Source: Nepenthes gracilis
Lineage: Eukaryota > Streptophyta > Magnoliopsida > Caryophyllales > Nepenthaceae
Length of the DNA stretch: 64,000 nucleotides
Direction: 5' to 3'
NCBI GenBank assembly: GCA_033239525.1
Contig: BSYO01000003.1
Location: 12,270,001-12,334,000 of the forward strand
A model generated the notes under the pieces. That model was not told where the DNA came from and did not search any database. It saw only the letters and a program-made list of their open reading frames with translations. This document shows, piece by piece, positions 9,891 through 21,682 of the stretch. Both the position numbers and the translations under genes were made by a program. The number at the start of each line of letters is the position of its first letter. The stretch's first letter is position 1.

Positions 9891-12800
9891 TTTTTTTAGT
9901 AAGTAATTAAATTTTATTAATAAAAAGAAAAAAATACAGAATCAGTATTCTATATCCAAATATTTTGCCGACTTAGATTTACAACATAGACATTGGGGCA
10001 TTTCCCAAGTACCACGAAATATTTCACGAGTCCAAAGGAAAGAAAACCCGAAGAGACAAAGGAAGAAAAAGAGAAACATTTTCCAAAGGCCCGTAACCAA
10101 GTTGGTCAAAGCAGGACAAGCTGAATCAGCCAATTGAAATCAAAACCACCAACATCCATAGCAAAATTCCGAGATCTTGCACAAGGGGGAATTAGGATTC
10201 AGGGATACCGCCACGCTGGATATGAGGGCGAGTCAACTTTCCTATGCCACGTCAGCCAACCTGTCCAGAAGAAACCACTAACACAGGAACTGCCAGCTAC
10301 GCAGAAAAGCACCTGCCAAATCAGAACACCAACGAGGCAGCTGGCCAGAAACGTGTTCAAATCCGAAAAGCCACTCGACAACAAAGTAGGCCAGTAAGGC
10401 AAACATGCGGCAGCACAACGCATCCGAAACCAGGAGCCAGGAAGTTCTGGAGTACATCAAATCACCCGGAATGCCAGTTGGCAGTAACACCCAGTTGATG
10501 AGCGTCCAACAAAGCAACTGTACAGCAACCAAACCGGAAAGGAAATTTTTTTTTTTTGACAGCAACAGGAGCCAAAAAGCATACCAGCACCACAACAGCC
10601 AGCGAGGTGATCGACCCGCAAAGCAGACAATGTCAGAGAGCAACAAAAACCCCAGATTTTTAAACCAAAAATGCCAGTCAACAAGTTGGCCGGCCAAAAC
10701 TTGCGATTTTTTTTTGCTAACCTGCCGTTAGCTGCATACCAGGAAGAGCACCAACTCTGCAATTTCCAGCAGATGGCCCATCCGGGCAGAGCATACCTCA
10801 ACCTAGGAAAGATAGCCCAAACAGTCAAAACACCCATACCAGTATACATCATCAAAAGGGTAGAAAGCATTCCGGAAGTATGCGACTATCAGACCGAATA
10901 GCTGTTCAAACTCCAAAATGGCAGATCAGCGCCCCGCATACCAATCTCACGAGTTTCCTAACATTTGCGGGATCAATCCTCCAACCATTCCGCCTAAAAT
11001 TGCAGGCCGCCTAAGAAACCCAACAAGCCAGCCAAACCACTCTAACCTAAATAAGCCTCCCAGTGACACAAAGCAATCTGCCCTCCGACAGCAAACTGCC
11101 AACATGGCAAATAGCCAGTAAATTACCCCGAGCCGTGGCAATTAGCCAACAAAGCAAACCACTCTAGTCAGTTCCCAAGAAGACCGGATGCTTTTTAATA
11201 TATTCCAGCGAATCAGGAAGGATTGATCCACCCCTCTGGTAGTATCAAGATGGACCTTCAGCTTGTTTTGGACAACATTAAAAATATAGGAGTATAAGAG
11301 GGTGGTGTCCTGGGCAGGAGAACTTTGAAAGATGCGGTTGTTGCACTCCTTCCAGAGAAAATAGATTGCAGCCGCAAGGGTTAAACGTTTAGAATGGGCC
11401 AGCAAATTTTTCCCTTTCCATTTATTTGCAGCCCAAAGAATGTTCTTGGACCACTCAGGATAAGGCGAGTGGATTCCTACCCGTCGTCGGATTATGTGCC
11501 ATAAGGAATACGAGTAGGGGCAGGAGAAAAAAAGGTGATCATGGTCTTCATCCCCCGTATTGTAAAATGTGCATTTGGTAGAAATATTGGGGATGCCATG
11601 AATACAGTCAAGAGTGTTAAGTCTTCATCTAATGGCCAGCCAAATGGTGAAAGAATGGACGGGAATGTGGGAGGGACCCCAGACCGGTGTGGCCCAAAGC
11701 ATTTTCGCCTTTGGAGGATGGAAGAGGTAGTAGGCTAAACGGGTTGAAAATTCTCCATCGGCTGAGGCCGTGCAACGGACAAAGTTCCTGATCCATGTAT
11801 TAGGGAGAAAGGGGGCATGTTTTCCATAAGACGGGACACTTCCATATCAAACGGGTTTGGCCAAGTCCACTGGCCACCCCAAAAAATGTCTTTAACCTTT
11901 GCGTCCCAAGGAAATCCTGAGACCATCCGGGTCCGATCAGTATTCATATCACACAAAGGGCCTAGAGGATGCCAGTTGTCAAGTCACAAAAGGGTATCGG
12001 TACCATCCCCAATTGAGTACTTCGTATGGAGGCACATGAAAGAACATAACTTCATAATTTTCCTCCAACACCAAGACACTGAGTCCGGTACTTTTATGGT
12101 CCAAGTACATCAGTCCTTAATCCTGTGCACATAAACCCATAAAGACCACGCCGAGCCAGAGTCCTTAGTAATAATGCACCCATAAAGCTTTGTTCTGAGC
12201 CTGCAAGTTTTTTAACCCCAGGCCGCCTTCATTCTTTGGATAGCATATGTCGTCCCACGCAACCTTAGCGGTTTCCTTCCCATCAATAACACCATGCCAT
12301 AGAAATTTGTGAATGTAGCTTTCTATGATTTTAAGAACGGACCTGGGTAGAATGAACATGGAAGCCCAATACAAATGGATAGACAAAAGAATAGATTAGA
12401 CAAGTTGAAGACACCCTCCAAACAAAAGCCATCGATTATTCCAGGACGAGATCCGCCAAATGACTTTTTCGATGAGAGGCTTGCAATTAAAGATTGATAG
12501 TCTAGACGTGATCAGCGGGACCCCCAAGTATTTCATGAGTAATTTGCTTTTGTTAAAACCCAACATGCCGGAGATTTCCTTTTGGAGGTGAGTATCCTTT
12601 GCGCAGATAAAGATCTCACTTTTATTTTTGTTTGCAGACAGGCAAGATACAAACAGGAACTCCTCGAGACAATCCTATAGAATTCGGATTGAGTTTACAT
12701 CAACTTTGGAGAAAAGTAGCAAATCGTCCGCAGAAGCAAGTATAACAGTTTGAGTATCTTCACATCGCCAATGAAACTTGAACATCTCATTTCGTTTGGC

Positions 12801-13680
12801 CTTCACCACAATAATACCATTTAGCACTTCCAAAACAAGCACAAACAAGTAAGGGGATATGGGGTCACCCTGCCGAAGACCCTTACCACCTTTGAAAAAA
12901 CCGACCGATTCCCCATTAATATTAATCAAGAAGATGGGGGTGGTAATGCATCGGCTAATCCATCCAATGATTTGAGGAGGAAATCCCATTAGGATCAATA
13001 TGTGGATGATAAAGTCCCAATGGACAAAATCGTAAGCTTTTATGAGATCAATCTTCATTGCACAGCGAGGGGGACCATGGCCCAAGTGGTGTTTGTGTAG
13101 AAGCTCCTGGACCAAGAGAATGTTGGCCCTAATCTGACGACCTTCAACAAAGGCTGTTTGGCAGGTGAGGAAGGGTCATCTTAAGGCAGTTAGCAATGAT
13201 CTTTGATATAGCCTTGTAGATGACATTACAGCAAGAGATGGGCCTGTAGTCAGTCACCGAGCGAGGAGTCTGAACCTTGGGGATAAGGCTGATGATGGTA
13301 GTGTTGATCTGTTTAAGAAGCTTTCCGTGATGAAAGAAATCACAAATAACTTCAGTCACATATGGACAAACAATTTCCCATGCATCTTTGAAGAACTTTG
13401 AAGAGAACCCAACAGTCCCAGGGGCACGAAAATCACCAATTGAGAAGATTTCCATCTTGATCTCCTCTTCACTGATCGGGGCAGTGAGAGGGGCGATTAA
13501 GGATTCTGGGACGGTGTGAAGAATGTACGGGCGAATCCAGTTGGAATTGGCTCATCCTTGAGCTCGTCTAGATCCTAAAACGCATTGAAACTAATCAACA
13601 ATAAGCGTATGGACATCCTCAACCCCAGAAGTAGGGGTTCCGTTCTCATGAAGTAAGGAGGAATTACTTCAATTATTAGA

Positions 13681-14787
13681 TTGAAGTCAGACGCAGATAT
13701 TGCGACCTCTCCAATTGACATTGAGGTCTCTTACCATGGGAAGCCAGTGCTGCCTGTGAAGGGTCGCAATGCCTTATTGGGTAGTGAATCTGCTGTGGTT
13801 AACTCTGTGTCTCCTAGGCTGAATGATGTCTCTTGCCTTAACTCCTCTGCTGAGGAATTACGTGAGCTAGTTGGGGTTGTCCAGGTGACAACCTCCCTGT
13901 TGCCCTCCTCTTCTCCTCCTTCTGTTGGTGTTGGTCAGGAGTTGGGAGATGTTGATTAGGAGCTTCAAGCAGGCCAGCTCCTCCCTGGTGATGCTGTTGG
14001 AGCCGTGGATAATGTCTTATCTGATAGGGCTTCTATTATTGCGGTTGAAGATGCTCCATCGTCAAAAGTGGTGCGGTTTGCTCCTGAAATTATGTCTTCT
14101 GAGGCTCCCAATTGTGCTTCTCGCAGTAGGAAAATGTCTCCTTGCAGTGACATTTGCCATCCGATTGTGTTTCGCAAACCCTATCTGAGCCTTATGGATT
14201 CCATGGAGGCCCTGGTGGCTACTGTCCCCAAATTGGCTCCTTCCCCTCTTGCTCCTCCTGGAGGTGCCCATGGAAAGGTTGTTGTTAACCCCCTTTCCAA
14301 TTTTGACGTCGTTTCCGTCTGCCATTATGATGCTCCAGCTGAGGATGTGGCTCCTTCAACAAATGGATCATGTAACCGTGGAGTGGTGAAAGATCCTGTC
14401 TTGGTGGACTCCCAGACCCCTCTTAATGATGCTATGTCTTCGCTTGATGTCCTTCCCATCCCAGGTGTTGATCGATTGGCAAATTTGGGGCGCTCTTGCA
14501 GTGATTCGGAGGAGTCGGTTTCTACTGCCAACAAAATCTCCTCAGAAGTCAAGTCCCTGCGGAAGCAATTGATGGTTTATAAGGATATTCGTCCCCAGCC
14601 TCCATCTTTGGATTCTTTATCCTGTAGCTCCCATGAGGATTGTAATCCAATTGAGGCCCCTTCTATTCCGAAGCATTTTGACCATGCCTCTTTGGTTGCC
14701 TCTGGATTTCTCTGTTCCAGGCTTGATGGAAATCGGAAGCCGGCAAAATCTCGAAAAAAGAAAAAATCTGCTTCCAAAAAATCCTGA
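13681..14787 (+). pseudogene. ORF1-like linker with basic C-terminus in NL4
   Basis: Two parts in one frame, 13681-13959 and 13960-14787, split only by a TAG at 13957-13959. The protein is Ser/Pro/Val-rich and acidic, with no recognisable domain, and ends in a strongly basic stretch (GNRKPAKSRKKKKSASKKS). The basic end and the direct transition to 3'UTR match other ORF1-only elements, yet the duplicated module is absent, so this is a second variant. The upstream DUF4283-like part is missing by truncation. It has one of the longest near-open frames in the window. Function unknown. Confidence 0.6.
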
Positions 14788-14799
14788 GTTCCTCCGAAT

Positions 14800-15780
14800 C
14801 TTTGGCTTTGGCCGTGTGCTCTCTGGGCCGGTTTCGTTCTCACTGTCTCTGGGTAGGCCGATTCGGAATCATGATGGGTTGAGGCCGATTTGGCCAAGCT
14901 GACTTGGCTCGTCAATTTCCAGTTTCGTTTTGAGGTCGGTTTGGATTTGCTAACTTGATTTGTCAATTGCCATTTTGGAATTGAGGTTGCCGATTTGGAC
15001 TTGAGGCTATTATAGCTTCGAGGCTGGTTTGGATTTGCTGATATGGCGTTTGGATACTTACCAAAAAAAAAAAAGATATGGCGTTTGGTTTGCTGACAAG
15101 GCATATTCATTGCTGTTGTGCTGCACTCTTCATGAATCTGTTGATGTGGCTGCGCAGTAGGGGTGAGACTGGTTTGGCTTGCTGACTTGGCATGTTTAGT
15201 TCCGAAGGCTGATTTGGAGTTGTGGCCGATTGGGATGGAGGCCGATTTGGAAGAGAGGCCAATTTGGCCTTGCGGCCGATGTGGTTTTAAGGTCGTTTAG
15301 GTGTTAAGGCTCGCGGCTGATTTGGATATGAAGTAGACTTGGATGAGAGGTCGTTGTGATTTTGAGGCTGATTTGGCCTGCTGATGAGGCAGATGTGGAG
15401 GTGGGGCCGGTCTGGACTGCTGACGTGGACTGCATATGGATACCACTGCTGGGGACGTTTTGCTTAACTGGTGAGGCAAGGATTTTTGCTGATGTGGATG
15501 TGAGACCTAGTTGGCCTGCCATGGAGTTGCGAATTGGACTGCTGACATGGCAGTTTGCTGAATTAGGGTGTTGAGGCTAATTTGGATTATGGCCGTTTTG
15601 GATGCGCGGCCGCTGATGTAGTGTTTTGAGGATGATTTGGCCTGCTGATGTGGCTGATTGCTGTACTTGGATGATTCCGCAGAATGCTGCTATTGCAGTT
15701 TTGTGCTGTTGCAAATTTATCATGCCGATCTGGCTTGTTTGCTTTCTAGCCGACTAGGCATGCTGTTGTTGATCTGATTT
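14800..15780 (+). repeat. Degenerate GCTGATnTGGC / GGCCGATTTGG repeat region
   Basis: The 3'UTR of NL4 is a loose array of short words: GGCCGATTTGG, GCTGATGTGGC and close variants every 20-40 bases. No strict period. It occupies the place of the GCCGGTATGG array in other copies but uses another word, so the composition of this region differs between subfamilies. Confidence 0.7.
15054..15074 (+). mobile_element. 21-bp LINE tail micro-insertion
   Basis: ATACTTACC plus 12 A is flanked by exact 14-bp repeats GATATGGCGTTTGG at 15040-15053 and 15075-15088. Its first base coincides with that of the 691-710 insert, which reads ATACTTACC plus 11 A. Confidence 0.9.
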
Positions 15781-17330
15781 AAATTCAGTTGTATCTCTTT
15801 TATTTTGTCATGTCAAGGTCTTGGTTTCAGATCAGGATTTTTCATGCGCTTTGGGGTACTCCCCTTCCTCTTTGCTCTAATTTCAAGTTGGCAAAATACT
15901 TGGAGTTAGTGCAAAGTAATGTAAATTTCTTTTATTTAATGCAATTAGTTATCAAAAGAAAAAAAAAGAAGTAAGGAGGATACATGTTCCTATTGTTTTT
16001 TCCAGTAACAGTCTAGAAAAAAAAATTTGGTGCATTGATCCCCTTTATTGAGCCACTTTATTTTAGCCTTTTGCTTAATAAGATTAATTTCCTTTGCCAT
16101 AGCAAGGAAATAGGCTTCCTAACAAGCTTGCTCCTCAAGACAGGAGACCTTAAGAGTAGGGTGCCCAGCCTGGAGATCTTCTAATGCCTTACGGGTTTTT
16201 GTAACCTCATCGTGAACATCACCAACATGATCATTTAGGGTCTTGAGGGCTCATTTCACATTTTTTAGTTTCATGATTAATCGAAACATGGGGTTACCGG
16301 GAGTCTCATTTGTCCTGGCCTTCCTAACAACGTTGAGGAAATTGGGGCTCTTGGTGAGGAAATTATTGAAACGAAACAAACCCCTTTTATAGGTAGTACT
16401 ATGGGCAGGGCGCAAAATGCACGGGGAATAATCTGAGAGCCTAGCAGGCGGGAAGAGCACTCCCACCCTCCAGTACTTTTTGAGCCAATTTCCATTGGCA
16501 ACCACTCTGTCTTACTTTCTGAATATATGTATAGAGGGATCCCTGCCATTGTTCCAAGTATAAAACATCCCCTCATGGCAAACATCTACAAGGTCGCAAT
16601 CCCTAAGGCACTGATCAAGGTCCAAGGAACTCCTAACATGTTAGGTTCCCCCCAGCCCCTCAAATTGAGATCGGATAGCATTGAAGTCACCAAGTGCAGC
16701 CCATGGAAGGTCCAGGGCAAGGTCACTAGTTTTTCGCAAGCTCTTCCATAGAGCACATCTTTGAATTTTCGAGTTGGCACCATAAACAAAAGACAGAATA
16801 CAATGTTGATTGTCCTCTTTGACCAAAACATCGGTATGAATGACCTAGTCCTCAATGGAGAGGATGTTAACATCCACAAAACTAGGGTCCCACCCCACCC
16901 AGATTCTACCCTTGGAAGAGTCCGAGTAGTTCATAGACCAAGTCCAGTGAGGCCTTATTTTGCCGACAATAGAGGCCGAGTTGCGAACCACAACTTTTGT
17001 CTCCACCAGTCCCCCAAGGTGACCTTTCTAGGAACTAATGAGGTTACGCACTTCATGGGCTTTGACTTTACCATTAAACCCCCTAACATTCCAACATGCA
17101 ATATTAATCACGGGAAGGGGAGGTTTGCGGAGTTGTTCTTTTAGGCCCCATGGAAGTTTCGTGGAATGGTTTTGCTTTTTTGAAAGCATTTTGTCATTTC
17201 CCACTATTTGGCTTGGCCAACCCAGGGCCAAAACCCCTCGGGGAGGGAGGATCCCTGCTAGGAGGTGGGTGAGGAGGTGGGGCGGGGGAAGGTGTGGGGT
17301 CCCTGAGGATTTGGGTGGGGTCAGTACCAT

Positions 17331-17930
17331 CTGAGCTTAGCAAACACGTCAGCCATTCCCCATAATGGGGGGGCAAGCATCACATCATCCTGCCGATAGG
17401 CAAGGTTATTTATGCCAACATTTGCTAGATTGGAAGGGTTGGTCTGCTGAGTATCAATTCTTGGAGGATTAAGGGGATTGCCCCTCTCCTGATATGAAAC
17501 AGCATTGTCAGAGGAGGGACTTCCATGGATACTGTCTCTATCCACCGAATGCTCCATAGCTAGATTTGTGTGGGCTTCTATCCCATGCTCTGGGGGGAGG
17601 CATCCATCACTCCTTATAGATACATTTTCTAGAGTGCGATGGGGTGAGATGACCTGGGATTCCACACCCTTACTAGTTTTTTGAACCATCGCATTGTCGC
17701 CTACAGGGCCTTCGCATTCAGGATCCTGAAGGGCACCAAAAGAATTGGAAATAGGGGAAGGGAAGGGTTTCGGGATGGTCGTAGAAGGAGCACCCATAGC
17801 AGGGGCCTTCTGGTTGATCTTGGGTCTATACGGAATGGGCATAGGACCCGCCAAAAGTCTACCAGTGGGCCTGTACACCATCAAGGGTTTGCTAATAGGA
17901 TCAGCTTGTCCTTTCTTATTAGGATGATTG
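17331..17930 (-). pseudogene. ORF1 C-terminal part of LINE LA
   Basis: A frame of about 187 codons follows the zinc-knuckle position, starting near KGQADPISKPLMVYRPTGR. RPTGR and ISNSFGALQ are shared with the linkers of ORF1-only elements (RPTGR and ISNSFATLQ in NL5), so the ORF1 proteins are homologous up to here. Downstream, LA lacks the duplicated SLxPEGR module and runs into ORF2, which separates autonomous and ORF1-only forms. The knuckle itself is lost by 5' truncation. Confidence 0.7.
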
Positions 17931-17941
17931 CGCCGGTTAGG

Positions 17942-18545
17942 TTTTGTCGGTATGTTGTATCCTACCGGTATGGATGCTAGTATGATTAAAAAAACTAGAT
18001 ATGGTGTTTATACCCATAATGGTTTTTTTGCCAGTATGGGTATTTGCGAGTTAGGTGTAATATGCCCGGTATGGTTATTTACTAATGTGGATCATTTGGT
18101 GAGATTGGCTTTTGCCGGAATGTTCTTCTTGCCGGTATGAGGGCATTTGCTGGCTGGTGTTGTGCCTATTGCCCGCTATCTCCTTTTGGTTTTCCCAGTA
18201 TGGATGGACTTTGGAATTTTCGGTCAACTCATTGACTGGCCAACGAACTATATGGCACCCAGGTAGCCCGGTTGCAACTGGTAGATCGTGGTGCATGACG
18301 TCACTGTCATCTCTAGCTTGTTTAGCTTGTGTAACTACATTTTGGATGGTATGGTTGTAGGCAAATGGCAGATGTATCTCCAATTGTTTCCTTCAATTTT
18401 TTCTTTCGTTTCATGATATGTTTTATAGTGCTCGGGAAATGCCTTAACGTAATTGTTCTAACTCCAAGTCGGCAAAACACTTGAAGATAGAATATTGATT
18501 TTTTTTAATCTTTTATTTTTATTTTAATACGATTTACTTGTAAAT
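17942..18545 (+). mobile_element. ORF1-only LINE derivative NL3, right part with tail
   Basis: Continuation of NL3 beyond LA: GCCGGTATGG-type 3'UTR, a GGTCAACTCATTGACT palindrome at 18222-18237, tail box CTCGGGAAATGCC, stem 18456-18492 and an AT-rich end near 18545. The 3' half of the stem has two uncompensated changes. Confidence 0.7.
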
Positions 18546-18555
18546 AAAAACTACC

Positions 18556-18930
18556 AATACCCAAGTCAGGTCGAGATTTGGGTATCTAACCGCCATCAAG
18601 AACAGATGCATCACAAAGCTGAAGAACTTCAAAGGCATTAGAGGTTGCCAATGAAGGGTTAGGAGTAGGGACAGCCACAAGCCTTGTGAGCATAGTAGCA
18701 GTGTCCCATGCCTTCTAAATAATCAATAATTTAGCAAAGGACTGTTTAGCTAGTACAATTTTACCATAAAGCCTATAAACCCCTTAGATTTGGAGAGGGG
18801 TACAGAGAGACCAGATTGGAAGGAATGGTTACCTCGATCAGGCTTCCACAAGTAATCCACATCAACCACCACAAGAGCCGTACCAGAATAAGATAGCGCC
18901 TCCATATTTAACCTGACCAAAAGGAATGGC
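18556..18930 (-). pseudogene. Inverted ORF1 fragment
   Basis: On the minus strand the frame at 18750-18932 includes MEALSYSGTALVVVDVDYLWKPDR by position; DYLWKP matches the sequence just before the CCHC knuckle in other ORF1 copies (DYQWKP in NL5, EYHWKP in NL6). It lies head to head with the ORF1 of NL5, which begins at 18931. No tail is attached; borders are approximate. Confidence 0.55.
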
Positions 18931-20958
18931 AAGTCTGCCTTGCACTACTTTCCGCCTAAAGTAGAGGTTGGGGATGATGTTCTTTTTACACCTCCTCCGG
19001 AAGTTATCAAACTAGGAGAGGCTTTGTCGGGAGATACTCTAGTAGGCTATTTCGATGGCACCCCTTTGCACTATCTTGCTGTCAGCCACATTGCTAGGAA
19101 AATCTGGGCTCGTTTTGAGCTGCAGCATGTGGCAAGCACTTACCAAGGCTTCTTTTTCTTTCGTTTCCCTTCATGCAAGATGCTAGAGAGTTATTTTAAG
19201 GGCGGCCCCTGGGTGTTCGCCGGGCACCCCCTGTTTATTAAGAAATGGACTATGGGCATGTCGCTTCTTAAAGAAGAGTACAAATCCTTTCCTATTTGGA
19301 TCACGTTGTCAAACATACCAATGGAACTTTGGACTCCACTAGGATTGAGCTAGCTTGAGTATGGTGGGAAAGCCAATACAACTGGACCATCTCACAGAGA
19401 AGATGGAAAGGATGAGTTTTTCTCGTGTCTGTGTGGAAATTAAAGCTGATGCTCCTATGCCTGCTCAATTGCGTATTAAGACAGGGAACTCAACAGAGCT
19501 ACCTGACCAAATGTTTACAAACATTCTTGTTGATTACCAATGGAAGCCAAAACGTAGTCGCGAAGGTAATCAAATGGGGCTATCTGGAGCCCCATGTAAA
19601 TCTGCCAAAATCTTTAGGCCTACTGGTAGAATCCTACCGGATTTAATGTCCTTTCCTCTCAGTAATAAGGTCAATAAGCTAAGCCATGCCTCTCCAGCCC
19701 CTCGTAAGGCTGATCTTAATACAGGTGATCGTTCTATCTCCAATTCATTTGCTACTCTTCAAAAATTTGAGATGGGCTGCCAGATTGTGGATAGTGCTGA
19801 GAAGAGAAATGGGAATGGGGTGGAGGATGAGCTCCTTCAAATTAAAATGCCTCTCTGCAACCTTGATTAGGCTAACCAGGGGGTTGATGACTGTTAATTG
19901 CCTGAGAATAGGAAGATAGATCATGAATTTGAATTTGCAGTAAATTTGCAGGAGTGGAATAAAATCCTGGCGTTTCCCCCTTCCAATAATAATAATCAGT
20001 TTACTCCATGTCTAGTAAGAGTGTTTTCCATGGCCATGATAATCAAAATGCAGAAGATACATCTAATGAGAAAGTGTCCTACCCTGTTTCCCGTGGCCCC
20101 CAGGATGGTGGCAATATTGGGCCCCCTTTATTGAAAGTCATCATGGAGTGCATAGCTCTCTGGTGGATTCTGCCCATTCTAGGAATGCTACCCGATTCCC
20201 CGAAGGCATGCGAGAGGGGGTATATGAAATTCGATCCTCAAGTGTGGAGTTTCTGTTAATGGTGTAGATTTAGATTTAACACCCAATTCTATCACCAATC
20301 TTTAATGTAAATACCTCCAAGATGCTTCAAAACAGGTTAAGGAGGTAGTGGACGATGAGGATGATCTTCACGACCCAATGGTTAATGCCATCAAGATGTT
20401 GCTGGAGGCAAATGCTACCAAGACCTATCTCGATTCTTTAACTCCGGAAGGAAGGCAAACAGTGAATGATTTTATTGAAAAATGTTTGCTAGCTATAACT
20501 AAAGAGACGAAGGACGTGCTCAAATCTTCCTCTCCCCTGGCTTTAGCGGACCAGGATAGTTTTTTGGGTGCATTATTTGAAGCCATCAGGTTGTTGGGGG
20601 TAGCTATGACTACTCCACCTTATATTGCTTCTTTATTCCTACTGGGAAGAAGGTAGTCGCCGATTTTCTGCATACTCTTCTGAAAACCGAGACTAAATTC
20701 CCGAATTGTAACTTTAGCCAATTGAGTGGCTTAGTGGCGGGTCTCCATATAGTTGATGAACCTGCCACCGCTGTGAGACTTCTAGGAACTCCTGTCTCCT
20801 CCATTGGTTCACAGCGATGGTCAGACAGGAGAGTAAGTGATGTGTATTCCAATTATGCTCAGGAAGGGGTGCCTCAGGTTACCACTCCTTATTCTTTAGA
20901 GCATGATGGAACCTAGAAGCTAGCCAGGTCTAAGAGACATAGAAAATCCAAGAAATGA
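18931..20958 (+). pseudogene. ORF1 of NL5: DUF4283-like, linker, duplicated module
   Basis: The best view of ORF1 architecture here. DUF4283-like region 18940-19353 (LVGYFDGTPLHYLAVSHIAR, IWARFELQHV, GGPWVFAGHPLF, FPIWITLSNIPMELWTPLG); a TAG replaces Trp in GLS-stop at 19351-19353. Then MSFSRVCVEIKADAPMP and DYQWKPKR, with the CCHC knuckle decayed beyond recognition. The linker has FRPTGRILPDL and ISNSFATLQ. After a gap, VNGVDLDLTPNSIT, repeat A MLLEANATKTYLDSLTPEGR, repeat B YIASLF, a frameshift near 20640, NCNFSQLSGLVAGLHIVDEP, and the basic end ARSKRHRKSKK with a stop at 20956-20958. Several stops; inactive. Confidence 0.75.
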
Positions 20959-21677
20959 GCTACTGGACTGGTTGTGGGAGGTAGCTTTTTTGGTGTAGGA
21001 AATTTATCGGTTTGGTTGGTATGGCTAGAATGTTGCTGCTGATTTGGCGTTGTGGATTGAAGCACTTTACAGTAAGTTGATGTTGCTGCATTGCTTGCTG
21101 AAGGATACATAGGGTCGTGCCTTAGTCCGTGAACTACCAAGTCGAGATTTCAGGTCAAGGCATCGTTGACCATAGATACATGTTTGGCCCCGAAGTCTAC
21201 AAAATGCTGGTGCAAAGAGCCGGGGTGCAAATGCCCAAGATAGCTACTTTTGGCAGAGAAGCCGCAATGCAAATGACCGAGATAAAAAGGGCCTTGTTCT
21301 TTGCAAAGAGCCAAGATGAAAATATCTGAGATATTTGCTTTTGACTGAGGGATATGCTAAATGCCGAGATGCAACCGACCAAGATGAAAAAGGCTTCATT
21401 TGCGGCAATTGTCAGAGATGCAAACGACCGTGATGCAATTGCCCGAGATGCATAGGGTTGTGTACTTTCTCATTCTTATTGAAAATTACCGAGTTTCTAG
21501 GCTTGGGTAGATTAGCCTGATGTACATCGTTTTTACTGTAATTGCACGGTGCTTGGGGGATGCCCTGACCTCTATGTTCTACTTCTAAGTTAGCAAAACA
21601 CTTGGAGTTAGAATAGAGATTTTTCTGTAAATTTTTTAGTTTTAATACAATTTTTCTTAATTACAAAAAAAAAAAAA
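18931..21677 (+). mobile_element. ORF1-only LINE derivative NL5
   Basis: Plus-strand element, 5' truncated just before the DUF4283-like region, with nearly all of ORF1, a 3'UTR (20959-21545), tail stem 21577-21613 and poly(A) ending at about 21677. No ORF2 lies between ORF1 and the tail. Its coding end and 3'UTR closely match NL2. I found no convincing target-site duplication. Confidence 0.75.
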
Positions 21678-21682
21678 CAAGG

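Larger units (their letters stand above)
13663..15967 (+). mobile_element. ORF1-only LINE derivative NL4
   Basis: A 2305-bp plus insertion in ORF2 of LA, with exact 13-bp duplications GAAGTAAGGAGGA at 13650-13662 and 15968-15980. It is 5' truncated within ORF1. The tail stem (15870-15916) has a base built from CTTTGC and GCAAAG instead of CTATGT and ACATAG, still fully paired. The upstream box is GGGGTACTCCCC. Poly(A) is at 15954-15967. Confidence 0.9.
11142..17330 (-). pseudogene. ORF2 of LINE LA: endonuclease, reverse transcriptase, zinc-binding end
   Basis: ORF2 nicks the target and reverse transcribes the LINE RNA from the nick. Visible leftward from 17330: the endonuclease start NIACWNVRGFNGK at about 17060-17100, the catalytic block ALGDFNAI near 16690, and a decayed SDYSP (family SDHSP) near 16435. 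After NL4 come the RT parts: IGDFRAPGTVGFSSKFF (about 13400), IDLIKAYDFVHWDF, GLRQGDPISPYLF (about 12860), and SADDLLLF near 12720, the F/YADD site with its aromatic residue replaced by Ser. The C-terminal zinc-binding region lies about 11400-11650, with the end near 11142. Many frameshifts; inactive. It is the only copy here with the endonuclease. Confidence 0.85.
9891..17941 (-). mobile_element. L1-type LINE copy LA (interrupted by NL4)
   Basis: Minus-strand LINE inserted in the 3'UTR of NL3. The 3' end has poly(T) at 9890-9898, GTAAGTAATTAAATT and a stem at 9948-9985. It is 5' truncated inside ORF1 at about 17930. Flanks TTTTGTCGGTAT at 9879-9890 and 17942-17953 match over 12 bp, but this word is common in the host 3'UTR, so the duplication is probable rather than certain. 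NL4 (13663-15967) is inserted between its endonuclease and RT domains. Without NL4 it is about 5.7 kb. Confidence 0.8.

Noticed and set aside
18556..19000. 5' inversion of NL5 by twin priming
   Set aside because: In twin priming the inverted part comes from upstream of the break and does not overlap the rest. Here the inverted ORF1 piece is also represented in the plus-oriented part.
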